Assembly: GCA_040877935.1 (NCBI GenBank)
Contig: JBBDNB010000046.1
Location: 1-64,000 of the forward strand
Origin: Chitinophagales bacterium
GTDB taxonomy: Bacteria; Bacteroidota; Bacteroidia; Chitinophagales; CAIOSU01
Length of the DNA: 64,000 nt
Direction of reading: 5' to 3'
A program made the position numbers and the translations under genes. Positions 45,665-54,796 of this stretch are shown here, piece after piece (within the stretch, counting starts at the first letter, position 1; each line of letters starts with the position of its first letter). The notes under the pieces were generated by a model. The model saw nothing but the letters and a program-made list of their open reading frames with translations, was not told where the DNA came from and ran no database searches.

Positions 45665-46192
45665 ATGAAATTTATATCAGCAACTATACTATTCCTGTGT
45701 TTTAATTTATTTGTAAATGCCCAAAGTCTACCTCTAAATGAAGAAACCGGTAAAGTTGAATTTATAGAAGTGGTTGAGGTACCTGGAGCCAGCGCTGATC
45801 AATTGTATAAAAGGGCAGAAAAATGGTTTGATGAATTTTATACCAATGCAGGAAGTGTGATCAAAGAAAGAGAAACAGGCAAAAGGATTTTTGGCAAACA
45901 CAAGATCAATCTATATGCAGATGACGCAGGGACTGAGGTACATAAGGGATTTGTAAACTACTATATTGAAATTGGTTTTAAAGACGGCCGTTACCGCTAT
46001 AAAATAGATGAATTTTTCAAGGTAGAAGGAGTAAAAGTATATATTAATGAATGGATTGAAAGTGGTGCAGCAAACCAGGAAACCCTGAATAGCTATCTTA
46101 ATCAAGTAAGTGGTTTCATGGATGAACTTACAAATAGCTTAAAGGATACTTTGAACAAACCACTGGAAGAAGAAAGTGCTGACGATTGGTGA
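45665..46192 (+). CDS. Exported DUF4468 protein
   Basis: A 175-residue exported protein with a signal peptide at about 1-19 (LFVNAQ). The mature part begins LPLNEETGKVEFIEVVEVPGASADQLYKRAEKWFDEFY, the hallmark of the DUF4468 (TBP-like fold) domain, ending near 120 with YINEWIESGA. The function is unknown; such proteins are usual in Bacteroidota and probably sit in the periplasm or outer membrane. A helical tail follows. Divergent from gyrB; convergent with the Hpt gene. Confidence 0.82.
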   Translation: MKFISATILFLCFNLFVNAQSLPLNEETGKVEFIEVVEVPGASADQLYKRAEKWFDEFYTNAGSVIKERETGKRIFGKHKINLYADDAGTEVHKGFVNYYIEIGFKDGRYRYKIDEFFKVEGVKVYINEWIESGAANQETLNSYLNQVSGFMDELTNSLKDTLNKPLEEESADDW

Positions 46193-46228
46193 AAGTTCAC
46201 TATGTTGAATCTCAAGTAAGCTTGAGGA

Positions 46229-46633
46229 CTACTTTTGATTTTTAAGATATTTTATCTGTATCGAGCATTCCTTGACCAAAGCCTCTATACATTTTTCCAG
46301 CTTAGTGATTTTCAATTTAAAATCTTTGCTGACTTTTCCTTTTCCGGCCTCGTTTTCTAATTGTTGTGCCAATTCTGCAAGCGCATCCACTCCCAAAACT
46401 TTAATGGAGGATTTTAATTTGTGTACAGATATTTTAACGGACTCTATATCTGAATGCGCCAACTCAGAATTGATAGATTTAAGTGTAAGCGGAGCATCTG
46501 AAATAAAAATTTCCAGAATCTCAATTACAAACTGAGAATCTCCTCCAGACATCTCTTTCAAAAAGTTGAGATTAAGCTTTGGCAATCTGTTTTTAGTTTT
46601 CTTGTCTGTATGTTTATCAGAAGCAGCAGCCAT
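46229..46633 (-). CDS. Orphan Hpt phosphotransfer protein
   Basis: A 134-residue protein with one histidine phosphotransfer (Hpt) domain at about 22-120. Its phosphoacceptor is the His in SVHKLKSSIKVLG (near 72-84), preceded by LEIFISDAPLTLKSI and followed by LAELAQQLENEAGKG, the standard four-helix pattern. The N-terminal 20 residues are Lys/Lys-Asn rich and probably disordered. It would pass phosphate between a hybrid sensor kinase and a response regulator, but neither lies nearby. No membrane segment. Single gene. Confidence 0.85.
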   Translation of the reverse strand: MAAASDKHTDKKTKNRLPKLNLNFLKEMSGGDSQFVIEILEIFISDAPLTLKSINSELAHSDIESVKISVHKLKSSIKVLGVDALAELAQQLENEAGKGKVSKDFKLKITKLEKCIEALVKECSIQIKYLKNQK

Positions 46634-46764
46634 TTAGTTTTGTTTTGTCTATTCTACGCATGCTTATTTCATTTGTTCCGATTTTGAAGCAAATAAATTT
46701 TGTTTTTTTCAAAAATAGGAAAGACTTATTCATTTGATTACTTAATATCTAAGCAGTAAAGCCT

Positions 46765-46772
46765 TAAATTTG
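46765..46772 (+). promoter_or_regulatory. -7 box upstream of carB
   Basis: TAAATTTG matches the TAnnTTTG consensus and lies 18 bp before the ATG of carB. No TTTG is at the expected distance upstream (the nearest, 46733-46736, is 28 bp away). Confidence 0.4.
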
Positions 46773-46790
46773 CCAAAATTTTAAAAGTTT

Positions 46791-49613
46791 ATGCCTAAAG
46801 ACAGCAGCATTAAATCCGTATTGATCATAGGCAGCGGCCCTATAATTATTGGCCAGGCCTGTGAATTTGATTATTCAGGATCACAGGCAGCCCGCTCCCT
46901 AAGAGAAGAAGGTTTAGAAGTAAGCCTTATCAACTCTAATCCGGCAACCATTATGACCGACCCCGTGATGGCCGATCATATTTATTTGCTGCCGCTTACG
47001 GTCGAATCTTTGGAGCAAATTTTAAAGGAAAGAAAAATAGATGCCGTACTGGCAACTATGGGCGGGCAAACCGCACTCAATTTAGCCATAGAAGCAGCAG
47101 AAGTAGGTCTTTGGGAAAAATACAATGTGCGCTTGATCGGTGTGGACATTGATGCCATTGAATTGGCAGAAAACAGAGACAGCTTTCGGCAGTTGATGGT
47201 GGATATTGGAATTGGTGTTTGCGAATCAAGAATTGCCAATTCCTTTTTAGAGGGAAAAGAAATTGCCCAGGAAATTGGCCTTCCTTTGGTACTTAGACCC
47301 TCCTACACCTTAGGTGGATATGGGGGTGGTTTTGTGCACAACAAAGATGAACTGGAAGAAAAATTGCAAAGGGCTTTAAATGCCTCCCCAACCCATGAAG
47401 TATTAGTAGAAAAAGCAGTATTAGGTTGGAAAGAATTTGAGCTGGAGCTTTTACGCGATAAAAATGACAATATCGTAATCATTTGTGTGGTGGAAAATTT
47501 TGACCCAATGGGCGTCCACACCGGAGATTCCATTACGGTAGCACCATCCATGACCCTTTCTGATAGAACCTATCAAGAAATGCGCAGCATGGGCAAAAAG
47601 ATAATGCGCTCTATGGGAAATTTTGCCGGAGGCTGTAATGTTCAGTTTTCCGTTGATCCCGAAACCGAGTATATCATTGCGGTAGAGGTCAATCCCAGGG
47701 TATCGCGTTCTTCTGCTTTGGCTTCAAAGGCGACAGGATATCCCATTGCAAAAATCGCTGCAAAATTGGCAATAGGCTATACTTTGGATGAATTGAAAAA
47801 TCAAATTACCCAAACGACTTCCGCCTTTTTTGAGCCCACATTGGATTATACCATTGTAAAAATTCCTCGATGGAATTTTGAGAAATTTGCAGGATGCGAT
47901 AAAACCCTGAGCTTTCAGATGAAATCTGTAGGTGAGGTGATGGGTATTGGAAGAAGCTTTTTGGAAGCAGTGCAAAAAGCCTGTCAATCGCTGGAAATAA
48001 ACAGAGATGGCTTGGGTGCGGATAAAAAGACCTGGACCCGATTGGAAGATATTGTGGACAGTTTGAAAAACCCTTCGGATGATCGGATATTTCGCGTAAA
48101 AGATGCGCTGAGTTTGGGGGTGCCAATAAAAACCATTTACAACCTCACTAAAATTGATACCTGGTTTCTAAGTCAAATAGCAGAACTCGTAGAAGTAGAA
48201 AAAGAAATCAAAAAGCACAATCGCCTGGATGAAATAGACAAAACTTTTATGCTAAAGCTCAAGCAAATGGGGTATTCTGATACTCAAATTGCCTATACGC
48301 TTGGGAATAATGTACAGGAAGAAGCGGTGTATGATTATCGCAGATCGATGGGTATAAAAAGAGTTTACAAACTGGTAGATACCTGCGCAGCAGAATTTGA
48401 AGCCAAAACACCTTATTACTATTCCACTTTTGAGGAAGAAAACGAAAGTGTTGTAAGCGATAAGAAAAAAGTAATTGTTCTGGGTTCCGGCCCCAACCGT
48501 ATTGGCCAGGGCATAGAATTTGATTACTGCTGCGTACACGGTTTGATAGCCATTAAAGAATCCGGATATGAAGCCATTATGATCAATTGCAATCCGGAAA
48601 CTGTTTCCACTGATTTTGATATTGCCGATAAATTGTATTTCGAACCTGTATATTGGGAACATCTATTTGAATTGATTGAACATGAAAAACCCGAGGGTGT
48701 GATTGTTCAGCTTGGAGGACAAACTGCTTTAAAACTGGCCGAAAAACTCAATGAAAAAGGCATTAAGATTTTTGGCACTTCTTACGAGGACATGGATTTT
48801 GCAGAAGACCGGGGCTCTTTTTCCGATTTGCTGAAAAAGCTGGACATTCCTTACCCTAACTACGGTGTTGCAGAATCAGTAGAAGATGCGCTGGAAGTTG
48901 CTCAAAGAGTAAATTATCCCGTTCTGGTTCGTCCTTCATACGTATTGGGTGGCCAAAGAATGAAAATTGTGATCAATGATGAGGAGCTTGAAAAAGCAGT
49001 TTTGGATTTGTTGAAACACATTCCAGAAAACAGAATCTTAATCGACCACTTTTTGGATAGAGCAGAAGAAGCGGAAATTGATGCCATTTTCGATGGAGAG
49101 GAATTGTATGTAATGGGCGTGATGGAGCACATCGAGCCAGCGGGCATCCACTCCGGGGATTCCAGTGCTGTATTGCCGCCTTTTAATTTGTCTGAAAAGG
49201 TGATTGAAAGCATGAAAACCTACACTAAAGCAGTAGCTGAAGCCATGAATATATGTGGTCTTATCAATATTCAGTTTGCCATTAAAGATGAGAAAGTATA
49301 TGTAATAGAAGCCAACCCGCGAGCATCAAGAACTACCCCTTTTATAGCTAAGGCTTATGGCGTTCCATTTTTAAATGTAGCAACAAAAGTGATGCTTGGC
49401 GTGAACAAATTGAAGGATTTTGAATTAAAACCAAAGATGGATGGTTTTGCCATAAAAGAACCGGTTTTTTCTTACAATAAATTTCCTGAAGTGAAAAAAG
49501 AATTGGGTCCTGAAATGAAATCTACCGGTGAAGCAATCCGTTTTATTAAAGATACCAAAGATCCTTTCTTCAGGGAATTGTACAGTAGAAAATCAATGTA
49601 TTTGAGTAAATAA
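46791..49613 (+). CDS. carB: Carbamoyl-phosphate synthase large subunit, lacking the allosteric MGS domain
   Basis: A 940-residue enzyme with two homologous ATP-grasp halves: the first begins LIIGSGPIIIGQACEFDYSG (10-29), the second VLGSGPNRIGQGIEFDYCC near 563-581. ATP-grasp motifs include LRPSYTLGGYGGG near 167-179 and VRPSYVLGGQRM near 711-722, and metal-binding EVNPRVSRSSALASKATG and EANPRASRTTPFIAKAYG. It makes carbamoyl phosphate for pyrimidine and arginine synthesis from ammonia given by CarA. It ends soon after the second ATP-grasp domain; the ~130-residue C-terminal MGS-like regulatory domain of E. coli CarB (1073 residues) is missing. That short form is usual in Bacteroidota. carA is not adjacent. 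Confidence 0.93.
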   Translation: MPKDSSIKSVLIIGSGPIIIGQACEFDYSGSQAARSLREEGLEVSLINSNPATIMTDPVMADHIYLLPLTVESLEQILKERKIDAVLATMGGQTALNLAIEAAEVGLWEKYNVRLIGVDIDAIELAENRDSFRQLMVDIGIGVCESRIANSFLEGKEIAQEIGLPLVLRPSYTLGGYGGGFVHNKDELEEKLQRALNASPTHEVLVEKAVLGWKEFELELLRDKNDNIVIICVVENFDPMGVHTGDSITVAPSMTLSDRTYQEMRSMGKKIMRSMGNFAGGCNVQFSVDPETEYIIAVEVNPRVSRSSALASKATGYPIAKIAAKLAIGYTLDELKNQITQTTSAFFEPTLDYTIVKIPRWNFEKFAGCDKTLSFQMKSVGEVMGIGRSFLEAVQKACQSLEINRDGLGADKKTWTRLEDIVDSLKNPSDDRIFRVKDALSLGVPIKTIYNLTKIDTWFLSQIAELVEVEKEIKKHNRLDEIDKTFMLKLKQMGYSDTQIAYTLGNNVQEEAVYDYRRSMGIKRVYKLVDTCAAEFEAKTPYYYSTFEEENESVVSDKKKVIVLGSGPNRIGQGIEFDYCCVHGLIAIKESGYEAIMINCNPETVSTDFDIADKLYFEPVYWEHLFELIEHEKPEGVIVQLGGQTALKLAEKLNEKGIKIFGTSYEDMDFAEDRGSFSDLLKKLDIPYPNYGVAESVEDALEVAQRVNYPVLVRPSYVLGGQRMKIVINDEELEKAVLDLLKHIPENRILIDHFLDRAEEAEIDAIFDGEELYVMGVMEHIEPAGIHSGDSSAVLPPFNLSEKVIESMKTYTKAVAEAMNICGLINIQFAIKDEKVYVIEANPRASRTTPFIAKAYGVPFLNVATKVMLGVNKLKDFELKPKMDGFAIKEPVFSYNKFPEVKKELGPEMKSTGEAIRFIKDTKDPFFRELYSRKSMYLSK

Positions 49614-49622
49614 TGCTTAGTA

Positions 49623-49838
49623 ATGTATAGATGGTTATTACTTCTTCTTTTTTTCTATTTGGTTTATAAATACGCCAATTATTTAATTGGGCTTTTTAGC
49701 TCACAAGGCAGTTCCGATGGCGGGTCTTTCAAAAAGAATAGCGAGGATCCAAAAATCAATGTCAAACACAATCCCAATGAAAGCAGTAAAAATTTCGATG
49801 AAGGAGAGTATATTGATTTTGAAGAAGTGAAGGATTGA
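49623..49838 (+). CDS. DUF4834 family small membrane protein
   Basis: A 71-residue protein with one N-terminal hydrophobic helix (about 3-22, WLLLLLFFYLVYKYANYLIGLF) and an acidic, Asn- and Lys-rich tail ending EGEYIDFEEVKD. This pattern, with the DFEEVK end, is that of the DUF4834 family found beside birA and rsfS in Bacteroidota. Function unknown. It starts 9 bp after the carB stop, so it is probably cotranscribed, and converges with birA. Confidence 0.7.
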   Translation: MYRWLLLLLFFYLVYKYANYLIGLFSSQGSSDGGSFKKNSEDPKINVKHNPNESSKNFDEGEYIDFEEVKD

Positions 49839-49866
49839 TTTGTGAGAGCATCCTTGGTGTTGTTTT

Positions 49867-50604
49867 TTACCCAACAACCTGTCGTAGCCTGCCATGTCTA
49901 TAATATTTGAGTTGGCCTTCTTGTTCCAGACATAAATTCCCCTGATTGTCCACTCCCAATAATTGCGCGGTAAATTTTTTGCCATCGGCTTCAAAAGCGT
50001 GAACCTCCTGATAGCCCAATAAATTTTTAGTATAAACCCTGTCTATACTTTCCTTTTGCCCAGTCCTAATTGCCAGGTAATTTTTATTCAGTTTTTTATA
50101 CAGCAATTTTCTGTAAGCAGTTCTGTCTATTTCCCGCTTTGTCAAATTGTGAAGTGATGTAGCTTTGATTCCTTCGGGAAAAGCCCTTTGGTTTAAATTC
50201 ACACCAATCCCCACAATAGCACTTTGCCAATTGCTTCCCTGAAGGTTGTTTTCTATTAATATACCCGCCACTTTTTCACCTTTCGCATAAATATCATTGG
50301 GCCATTTGATCTGTACTTCGGGAAAATAAGCCGCAATACTTTCCCAAACAGAGAGACAAATAGCCTTATTGAGCAAATAATGATTTTGAATGGCTAAAAA
50401 TCGGGGATAGAGAATGACTGACAAATAGAGGTTTTCTGACCTTGTACCCTGCCAAACATTGCCATTTTGTCCCCTTCCCTGCTGCTGATAGTCGGTAAAT
50501 ATGGCAGTGCCCTCAAATGGCTTGGTATTTGAAACCAGTTCCTTCGCATATTGGTTGGTGGAATTGATTTCTTCAATAAAAATCTCTTTTTGCCCAATTA
50601 TCAT
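49867..50604 (-). CDS. birA: Biotin--[acetyl-CoA-carboxylase] ligase, catalytic domain only
   Basis: A 245-residue enzyme that attaches biotin to the carboxylase carrier protein. The ATG at 50604 (MIIGQKEIF) was chosen; the frame extends 23 residues upstream, overlapping the promoter side of rsfS. Motifs: EINSTNQYAKEL near 11-22, the biotinyl-AMP motif QQGRGQNGNVW near 40-50, IKWPNDIYAKGEKVAGILIEN near 99-119 (catalytic Lys) and IVGIGVNLNQ near 129-138. The N-terminal HTH repressor domain of E. coli BirA is absent, so it is a ligase without autoregulation. Divergent from rsfS. Confidence 0.92.
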   Translation of the reverse strand: MIIGQKEIFIEEINSTNQYAKELVSNTKPFEGTAIFTDYQQQGRGQNGNVWQGTRSENLYLSVILYPRFLAIQNHYLLNKAICLSVWESIAAYFPEVQIKWPNDIYAKGEKVAGILIENNLQGSNWQSAIVGIGVNLNQRAFPEGIKATSLHNLTKREIDRTAYRKLLYKKLNKNYLAIRTGQKESIDRVYTKNLLGYQEVHAFEADGKKFTAQLLGVDNQGNLCLEQEGQLKYYRHGRLRQVVG

Positions 50605-50663
50605 ACTTCTGCCAAAGTAAAGAATAAGAATTTGTAACTTTGTAAGTTGAAAAACAATAAAAT

Positions 50664-51053
50664 TTGTCTTCAAAAATAGCAGCTAAAAATAAAATTTCCC
50701 GCCCGGAACAACTTAAAGACTTAATTGTTGATTCTATACAGGAGAAAAAAGGCGAAGAAATTGTAGTTCTCGACCTTAGGAATCTGGAAGATACTGTTAC
50801 TGATTTTTTCGTGATTTGTCATGCTCAATCAAACACACAGGTGCGTTCCATAAGTGATTTTATCATGGACAATGTTGTGGAAAAAAGCAAAGAAAAGGCT
50901 TATCGTTATGAAGGAATGGACAACCTTGAATGGGTAATTATTGACTATGTAAATGTAGTCGTACATGTTTTTGTGCAAGAAAAAAGAACCTATTACAAAT
51001 TGGAAGAATTATGGGCTGATGCAGTGGAGACACAGGTTAGCGCAACACATTGA
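50664..51053 (+). CDS. rsfS: Ribosome silencing factor RsfS
   Basis: A 129-residue RsfS/Iojap protein, which binds uL14 on the 50S subunit and hinders subunit joining during starvation. The family core is visible: VVLDLRNLEDTVTDFFVICHAQSNTQVRSISDFI (near 34-67), YRYEGMDNLEWVIIDYVNVVVHVF (near 82-105) and YYKLEELWADA. The start is a TTG at 50664; the next in-frame ATG is far inside the domain, so TTG is needed to keep the N-terminal part. It begins 60 bp from the divergent birA start and lies 34 bp upstream of ftsH. Confidence 0.9.
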   Translation: MSSKIAAKNKISRPEQLKDLIVDSIQEKKGEEIVVLDLRNLEDTVTDFFVICHAQSNTQVRSISDFIMDNVVEKSKEKAYRYEGMDNLEWVIIDYVNVVVHVFVQEKRTYYKLEELWADAVETQVSATH

Positions 51054-51087
51054 ATAAATACTATTAAATAAGATATACTACGTAATA

Positions 51088-53214
51088 ATGAGTGATAAAA
51101 AGAAAAAACCCGATAACAAGAATAAAATACCTTTTCCAAAGGGCGGACCAAAATTCAACTACTATTGGATTTATGGTATCATAGCTGTGATATTACTTGG
51201 CTTGCAATTCATGAGTTTTCAGGGCGGTGTAAAAGAAATTGACCAGCGCGACTTTGAGCAGAATATGCTCAAAACCGGAGATGTGAAACAAGTGAAAGTT
51301 GTCAATGAAGAAATGGTTGAGATCTATTTAACTCCTGAAGCACTGGAAAGCCAGTCCTATAAAGAGGTGGCTGAAAACAGCTGGGGTGGACAAAACCCGG
51401 GACCGCACTACTATTTCACTATTGGGTCTGTTGAGTTTTTTCAACAAAGACTGGAAGAAATCCAAGCTGAATTACCTGAAGAACAAAGAGTAAGTATAAA
51501 ATTTGAAAAGCGCAGAAACTGGGCAGGAGACTTGCTCAGCTGGGTGCTTCCATTTCTCTTGCTCATTGGCATTTGGATATTTATTATGCGTAGAGTCAGC
51601 GGTGGTGCAGGAGGCCCCGGTGGACAGATATTCAATATCGGAAAATCAAAAGCCACACTTTTTGACAATGATTCTAAAGTCAATATCACTTTTAAAGATG
51701 TAGCCGGACTGGATGAGGCCAAAGAAGAAGTGATGGAAGTAGTGGATTTCCTTAAAAATCCAAAAAAATACACATCGCTGGGTGGAAAAATTCCAAAAGG
51801 CGTATTGTTGATAGGCCCTCCTGGAACCGGTAAAACCTTAATGGCAAAAGCCGTTGCCGGAGAAGCCAAGGTACCTTTCTTCTCCATTTCAGGTTCAGAT
51901 TTTGTGGAAATGTTTGTAGGTGTTGGTGCTTCAAGAGTTAGGGATCTTTTCAAGCAGGCAAGGGAAAAAGCACCTTGTATTATTTTCATTGATGAGATTG
52001 ATGCCATTGGTCGTGCAAGAGGGAAAAACATGGTGCAAGGAAATGACGAGCGCGAAAATACTTTGAACCAATTGCTGGTAGAAATGGATGGTTTTTCCAG
52101 TGATAAGGGCGTAATTATTGTTGCGGCTACCAATCGCCCCGATGTATTGGATACCGCACTCTTGCGACCGGGAAGATTCGACAGGCAAATATCCATCGAC
52201 AAACCCGACCTGAAGGGGAGAGAGCAAATTTTCAGAGTGCACTTAAAACAATTGAAATTGCACGTAAAAGTTTCGCCTAAAAAATTGGCGGCACAAACAC
52301 CGGGTTTTGCAGGAGCAGACTTGGCCAATATTTGCAATGAAGCAGCACTCATCGCAGCCCGAAAAAACAAAAAGTCTGTTGAAATGCAGGATTTCAATGA
52401 TGCCATTGATCGTGTAATTGGAGGACTGGAAAAGAAAACCAAATTGATTTCTCCCGAGGAAAAGAAAATAGTTGCCTATCACGAGGCTGGACACGCTATT
52501 TGTGGATGGTTTTTTGAAAATGCCGATCCTTTGGTGAAAGTATCCATTGTTCCTCGTGGCGTTGCAGCTTTGGGTTATGCCCAATATTTGCCAAAAGAAC
52601 AATTCTTATACAGTACTGAGCAATTGATGGACAGCATGTGCATGACCCTGGGCGGAAGGGCTGCCGAGGAAGTTTTCTTTGGCCGCATTACCACAGGCGC
52701 ACAGAACGATTTAGAACGCATCACCAAGATGGCCTATTCCATGATTACTATTTACGGAATGAACGACAGGGTAGGAAAGGTGTCCTTTCACGATCCGCAA
52801 AATGAAAATACTTTCCAAAAACCATATTCAGACGAAACGGCCAAAATCATAGATGAGGAAGTAAAAAAACTTATTGATACGGCTTATGAGACAACCAAAA
52901 ACATGATATTGGAAAAAAAAGAGCAGGTTGAAATGGTTGCCAAAGAGCTTTTGGAAAAAGAAATCATCTACAAAGAGGATTTGGTTCGATTGATTGGCAA
53001 AAGGCCATTTGACAAAGACGAGAAAGAAGAGGTTTTGGATGAAGAAGACGATTATGTAAATGAGTTTTCTGAATCAGAAAAGGAACAGGAAGATACAGAC
53101 ACTAAGGAAAAAACTGCCGGAACAGAAGATGAGGGTAAACCTGATGCGAATGGTGAAGAAAAGCTCAAAAGTGAAAAATCTCCTGAAGAAGAAGAGGAAA
53201 TCAAAAAGTCCTGA
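51088..53214 (+). CDS. ftsH: ATP-dependent zinc metalloprotease FtsH
   Basis: A 708-residue inner-membrane AAA+ protease. Two membrane helices lie at about 26-44 and 148-168, flanking a periplasmic domain. The AAA domain has Walker [19 protein letters not shown] near 245-262, Walker [16 protein letters not shown] near 302-316 and the SRH arginines in [18 protein letters not shown]. The zinc motif HEAGH is near 465-469. FtsH degrades membrane and short-lived proteins, including LpxC in some bacteria. The C-terminus is a long acidic, Glu/Lys-rich tail (about 640-708) of low complexity. Lies between rsfS and lpxH on one strand, probably one operon. Confidence 0.95.
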   Translation: MSDKKKKPDNKNKIPFPKGGPKFNYYWIYGIIAVILLGLQFMSFQGGVKEIDQRDFEQNMLKTGDVKQVKVVNEEMVEIYLTPEALESQSYKEVAENSWGGQNPGPHYYFTIGSVEFFQQRLEEIQAELPEEQRVSIKFEKRRNWAGDLLSWVLPFLLLIGIWIFIMRRVSGGAGGPGGQIFNIGKSKATLFDNDSKVNITFKDVAGLDEAKEEVMEVVDFLKNPKKYTSLGGKIPKGVLLIGPPGTGKTLMAKAVAGEAKVPFFSISGSDFVEMFVGVGASRVRDLFKQAREKAPCIIFIDEIDAIGRARGKNMVQGNDERENTLNQLLVEMDGFSSDKGVIIVAATNRPDVLDTALLRPGRFDRQISIDKPDLKGREQIFRVHLKQLKLHVKVSPKKLAAQTPGFAGADLANICNEAALIAARKNKKSVEMQDFNDAIDRVIGGLEKKTKLISPEEKKIVAYHEAGHAICGWFFENADPLVKVSIVPRGVAALGYAQYLPKEQFLYSTEQLMDSMCMTLGGRAAEEVFFGRITTGAQNDLERITKMAYSMITIYGMNDRVGKVSFHDPQNENTFQKPYSDETAKIIDEEVKKLIDTAYETTKNMILEKKEQVEMVAKELLEKEIIYKEDLVRLIGKRPFDKDEKEEVLDEEDDYVNEFSESEKEQEDTDTKEKTAGTEDEGKPDANGEEKLKSEKSPEEEEEIKKS

Positions 53215-53232
53215 TGCCTTAAAGCATGATTT

Positions 53233-54039
53233 ATGGATTTAAAAGCAGGAAAAAAAGTCTTTTTTGTTTCAGATATCCATCTGGGAACACCCGATTTTAA
53301 ATCAAGTAGAGAAAGAGAAATTAAGTTAGTGCAGTGGTTTGAGCACCATGAAACTCAAGCTGCTGCATTTTATATTTTGGGCGATCTGTTTGATTTTTGG
53401 TTTGAATATGCAGAAGTAGTTCCAAAAGGCTATGTGAGAATCCTGGGTAAGCTTGCAGATTTACGCGATAAAGGCATTCCTGTTTATTTCTTTACCGGCA
53501 ATCACGACCTTTGGATGTTCGGGTATTTTGAAAAAGAACTGAATATCCAGGTAAACAAAGCGCCTCAACGTATAGAGATCAACAACAAAAAATTCCTTAT
53601 TGGACATGGCGATGGCCTGGGTCCCGAAGACCACGGTTTTAAGCGTATGAAGAAAATTTTCACACATCCCTTTTGTCAAAAGTTGTTTAGTTTCCTACAT
53701 CCTGATATTGGTATAAAAATTGCCAATTTCTGGTCGAGAAGAAGCAGATTGAGTAATGGTGAGATCCCACTTGAAACATTTAACGGAAAGGAAAACGAAT
53801 GGCTCTACTGCTATGCTGATAAAAAATTAGAAGAAGAATATTTTGATTATTTTATTTTTGGACACAGGCATTTGCCTCTTGATTTAAAAGTGAAAAACAA
53901 AAGTCAATATATTAACTTAGGTGACTGGCTCAATTATTATTCTTATGCAGAATTTGACGGTGAAAACCTTACTCTTAAATATTATAATACTGATTCCGCT
54001 ACTTCTGAGCGCACAGCAGGCGAGCACATCAAAATATGA
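53233..54039 (+). CDS. lpxH: UDP-2,3-diacylglucosamine diphosphatase (LpxH-like)
   Basis: A 268-residue calcineurin-like metallophosphoesterase making lipid X from UDP-2,3-diacylglucosamine in lipid A synthesis. Metal motifs: VSDIHLG near 12-18, LGDLFDFWFE near 48-57, FTGNHDLWMF near 87-96, IGHGDGL near 121-127 and FGHRHLP near 210-216. Length is slightly above E. coli LpxH (240). It begins 18 bp after ftsH. The last 95 bp are shared with the start of the next gene in another frame. Present also in LPS-making Bacteroidota. Some related proteins are LpxG/LpxI alternatives, but the DFWFE motif favours LpxH. Confidence 0.87.
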   Translation: MDLKAGKKVFFVSDIHLGTPDFKSSREREIKLVQWFEHHETQAAAFYILGDLFDFWFEYAEVVPKGYVRILGKLADLRDKGIPVYFFTGNHDLWMFGYFEKELNIQVNKAPQRIEINNKKFLIGHGDGLGPEDHGFKRMKKIFTHPFCQKLFSFLHPDIGIKIANFWSRRSRLSNGEIPLETFNGKENEWLYCYADKKLEEEYFDYFIFGHRHLPLDLKVKNKSQYINLGDWLNYYSYAEFDGENLTLKYYNTDSATSERTAGEHIKI

Positions 54040-54769
54040 GCTGCTCAAAAGCTACCCCTGTTCGAGTAGTGTACTCGGAAGCGACAGGCTGGGCAATGCC
54101 TATGTGATCAAATCTAAGAACAACCTGGTAAAATTGCTCCCTGATGGTACGGAAAGCTATAATTTCAATATTGTAAAGTTTGGCCAGATTGGACAAATAG
54201 ATACACGGAATCCGCTAAACCTACTTGTTTTTTTTCCCGATTATGCTTCGCTTGTATTGCTCGATAATACCTTGTCAATTCAAACCGAACTAAGTCTTTA
54301 CACTGCAGGAATCAATCAGGTGAGTGCAGTTTGTCTTGCTTATGACAACAATATCTGGGTATATGACCAGGTGACTTTGCGGTTGGTGAAAATCGATCAG
54401 GCAATGAAAATTATAGCCAATAGTGAAGATTTCAGTAGTATTTTCCCCTATGAGGTAAATCCCAATTTTATGATGGAAAGGGACAATTTACTTTTTCTAA
54501 ATGACCCTGAAGTGGGCATCCTGGTTTTTGATATTTATGGTACTTTCAAAAAATCCATTCCCATTAAAAACATCAATAGCTTTCAGTATGTGAGCAATCA
54601 AATCCTGTATTTTCGAGACAATCGTTTCTACAGTTATAACCTCAACAGTTTGAATACCCGGGAAATCCCGCTCCCCGAATATCCTGACGACATGGTTAAA
54701 GTACATATGCAAAAGGAGCGCATCTATCTCTTACGCAAAAATCAATTAGATTTGTACTCCTTTAAATAA
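53945..54769 (+). CDS. Exported protein of unknown function overlapping lpxH
   Basis: A 274-residue protein; the ATG at 53945 gives a good signal peptide (MQNLTVKTLLLNIIILIPLLLSAQQ), while the frame's upstream Met at 53921 adds eight residues before it. The signal and first residues are encoded by the last 95 bp of lpxH in another frame. The mature part has beta-rich, repeat-like segments (GTESYNFNIVKFGQIGQID, LLFLNDPEVGILVFDIYGTFKKSIPI) suggesting a beta-propeller-like fold, ending EYPDDMVKVHMQKERIYLLRK. No enzyme motif or known family was recognised. Context (lpxH, prfA) gives no clear function. The long overlap suggests translational coupling. Confidence 0.7.
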   Translation: MQNLTVKTLLLNIIILIPLLLSAQQASTSKYELLKSYPCSSSVLGSDRLGNAYVIKSKNNLVKLLPDGTESYNFNIVKFGQIGQIDTRNPLNLLVFFPDYASLVLLDNTLSIQTELSLYTAGINQVSAVCLAYDNNIWVYDQVTLRLVKIDQAMKIIANSEDFSSIFPYEVNPNFMMERDNLLFLNDPEVGILVFDIYGTFKKSIPIKNINSFQYVSNQILYFRDNRFYSYNLNSLNTREIPLPEYPDDMVKVHMQKERIYLLRKNQLDLYSFK

Positions 54770-54796
54770 GGCCGCATCTAATAAGTCCCATTTCCC

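Noticed and set aside
51441-52442. 333-codon frame antisense to ftsH
   Set aside because: Very long but Ser/Pro-rich and antisense to the conserved FtsH AAA domain; such shadows arise from biased codon use in conserved genes.
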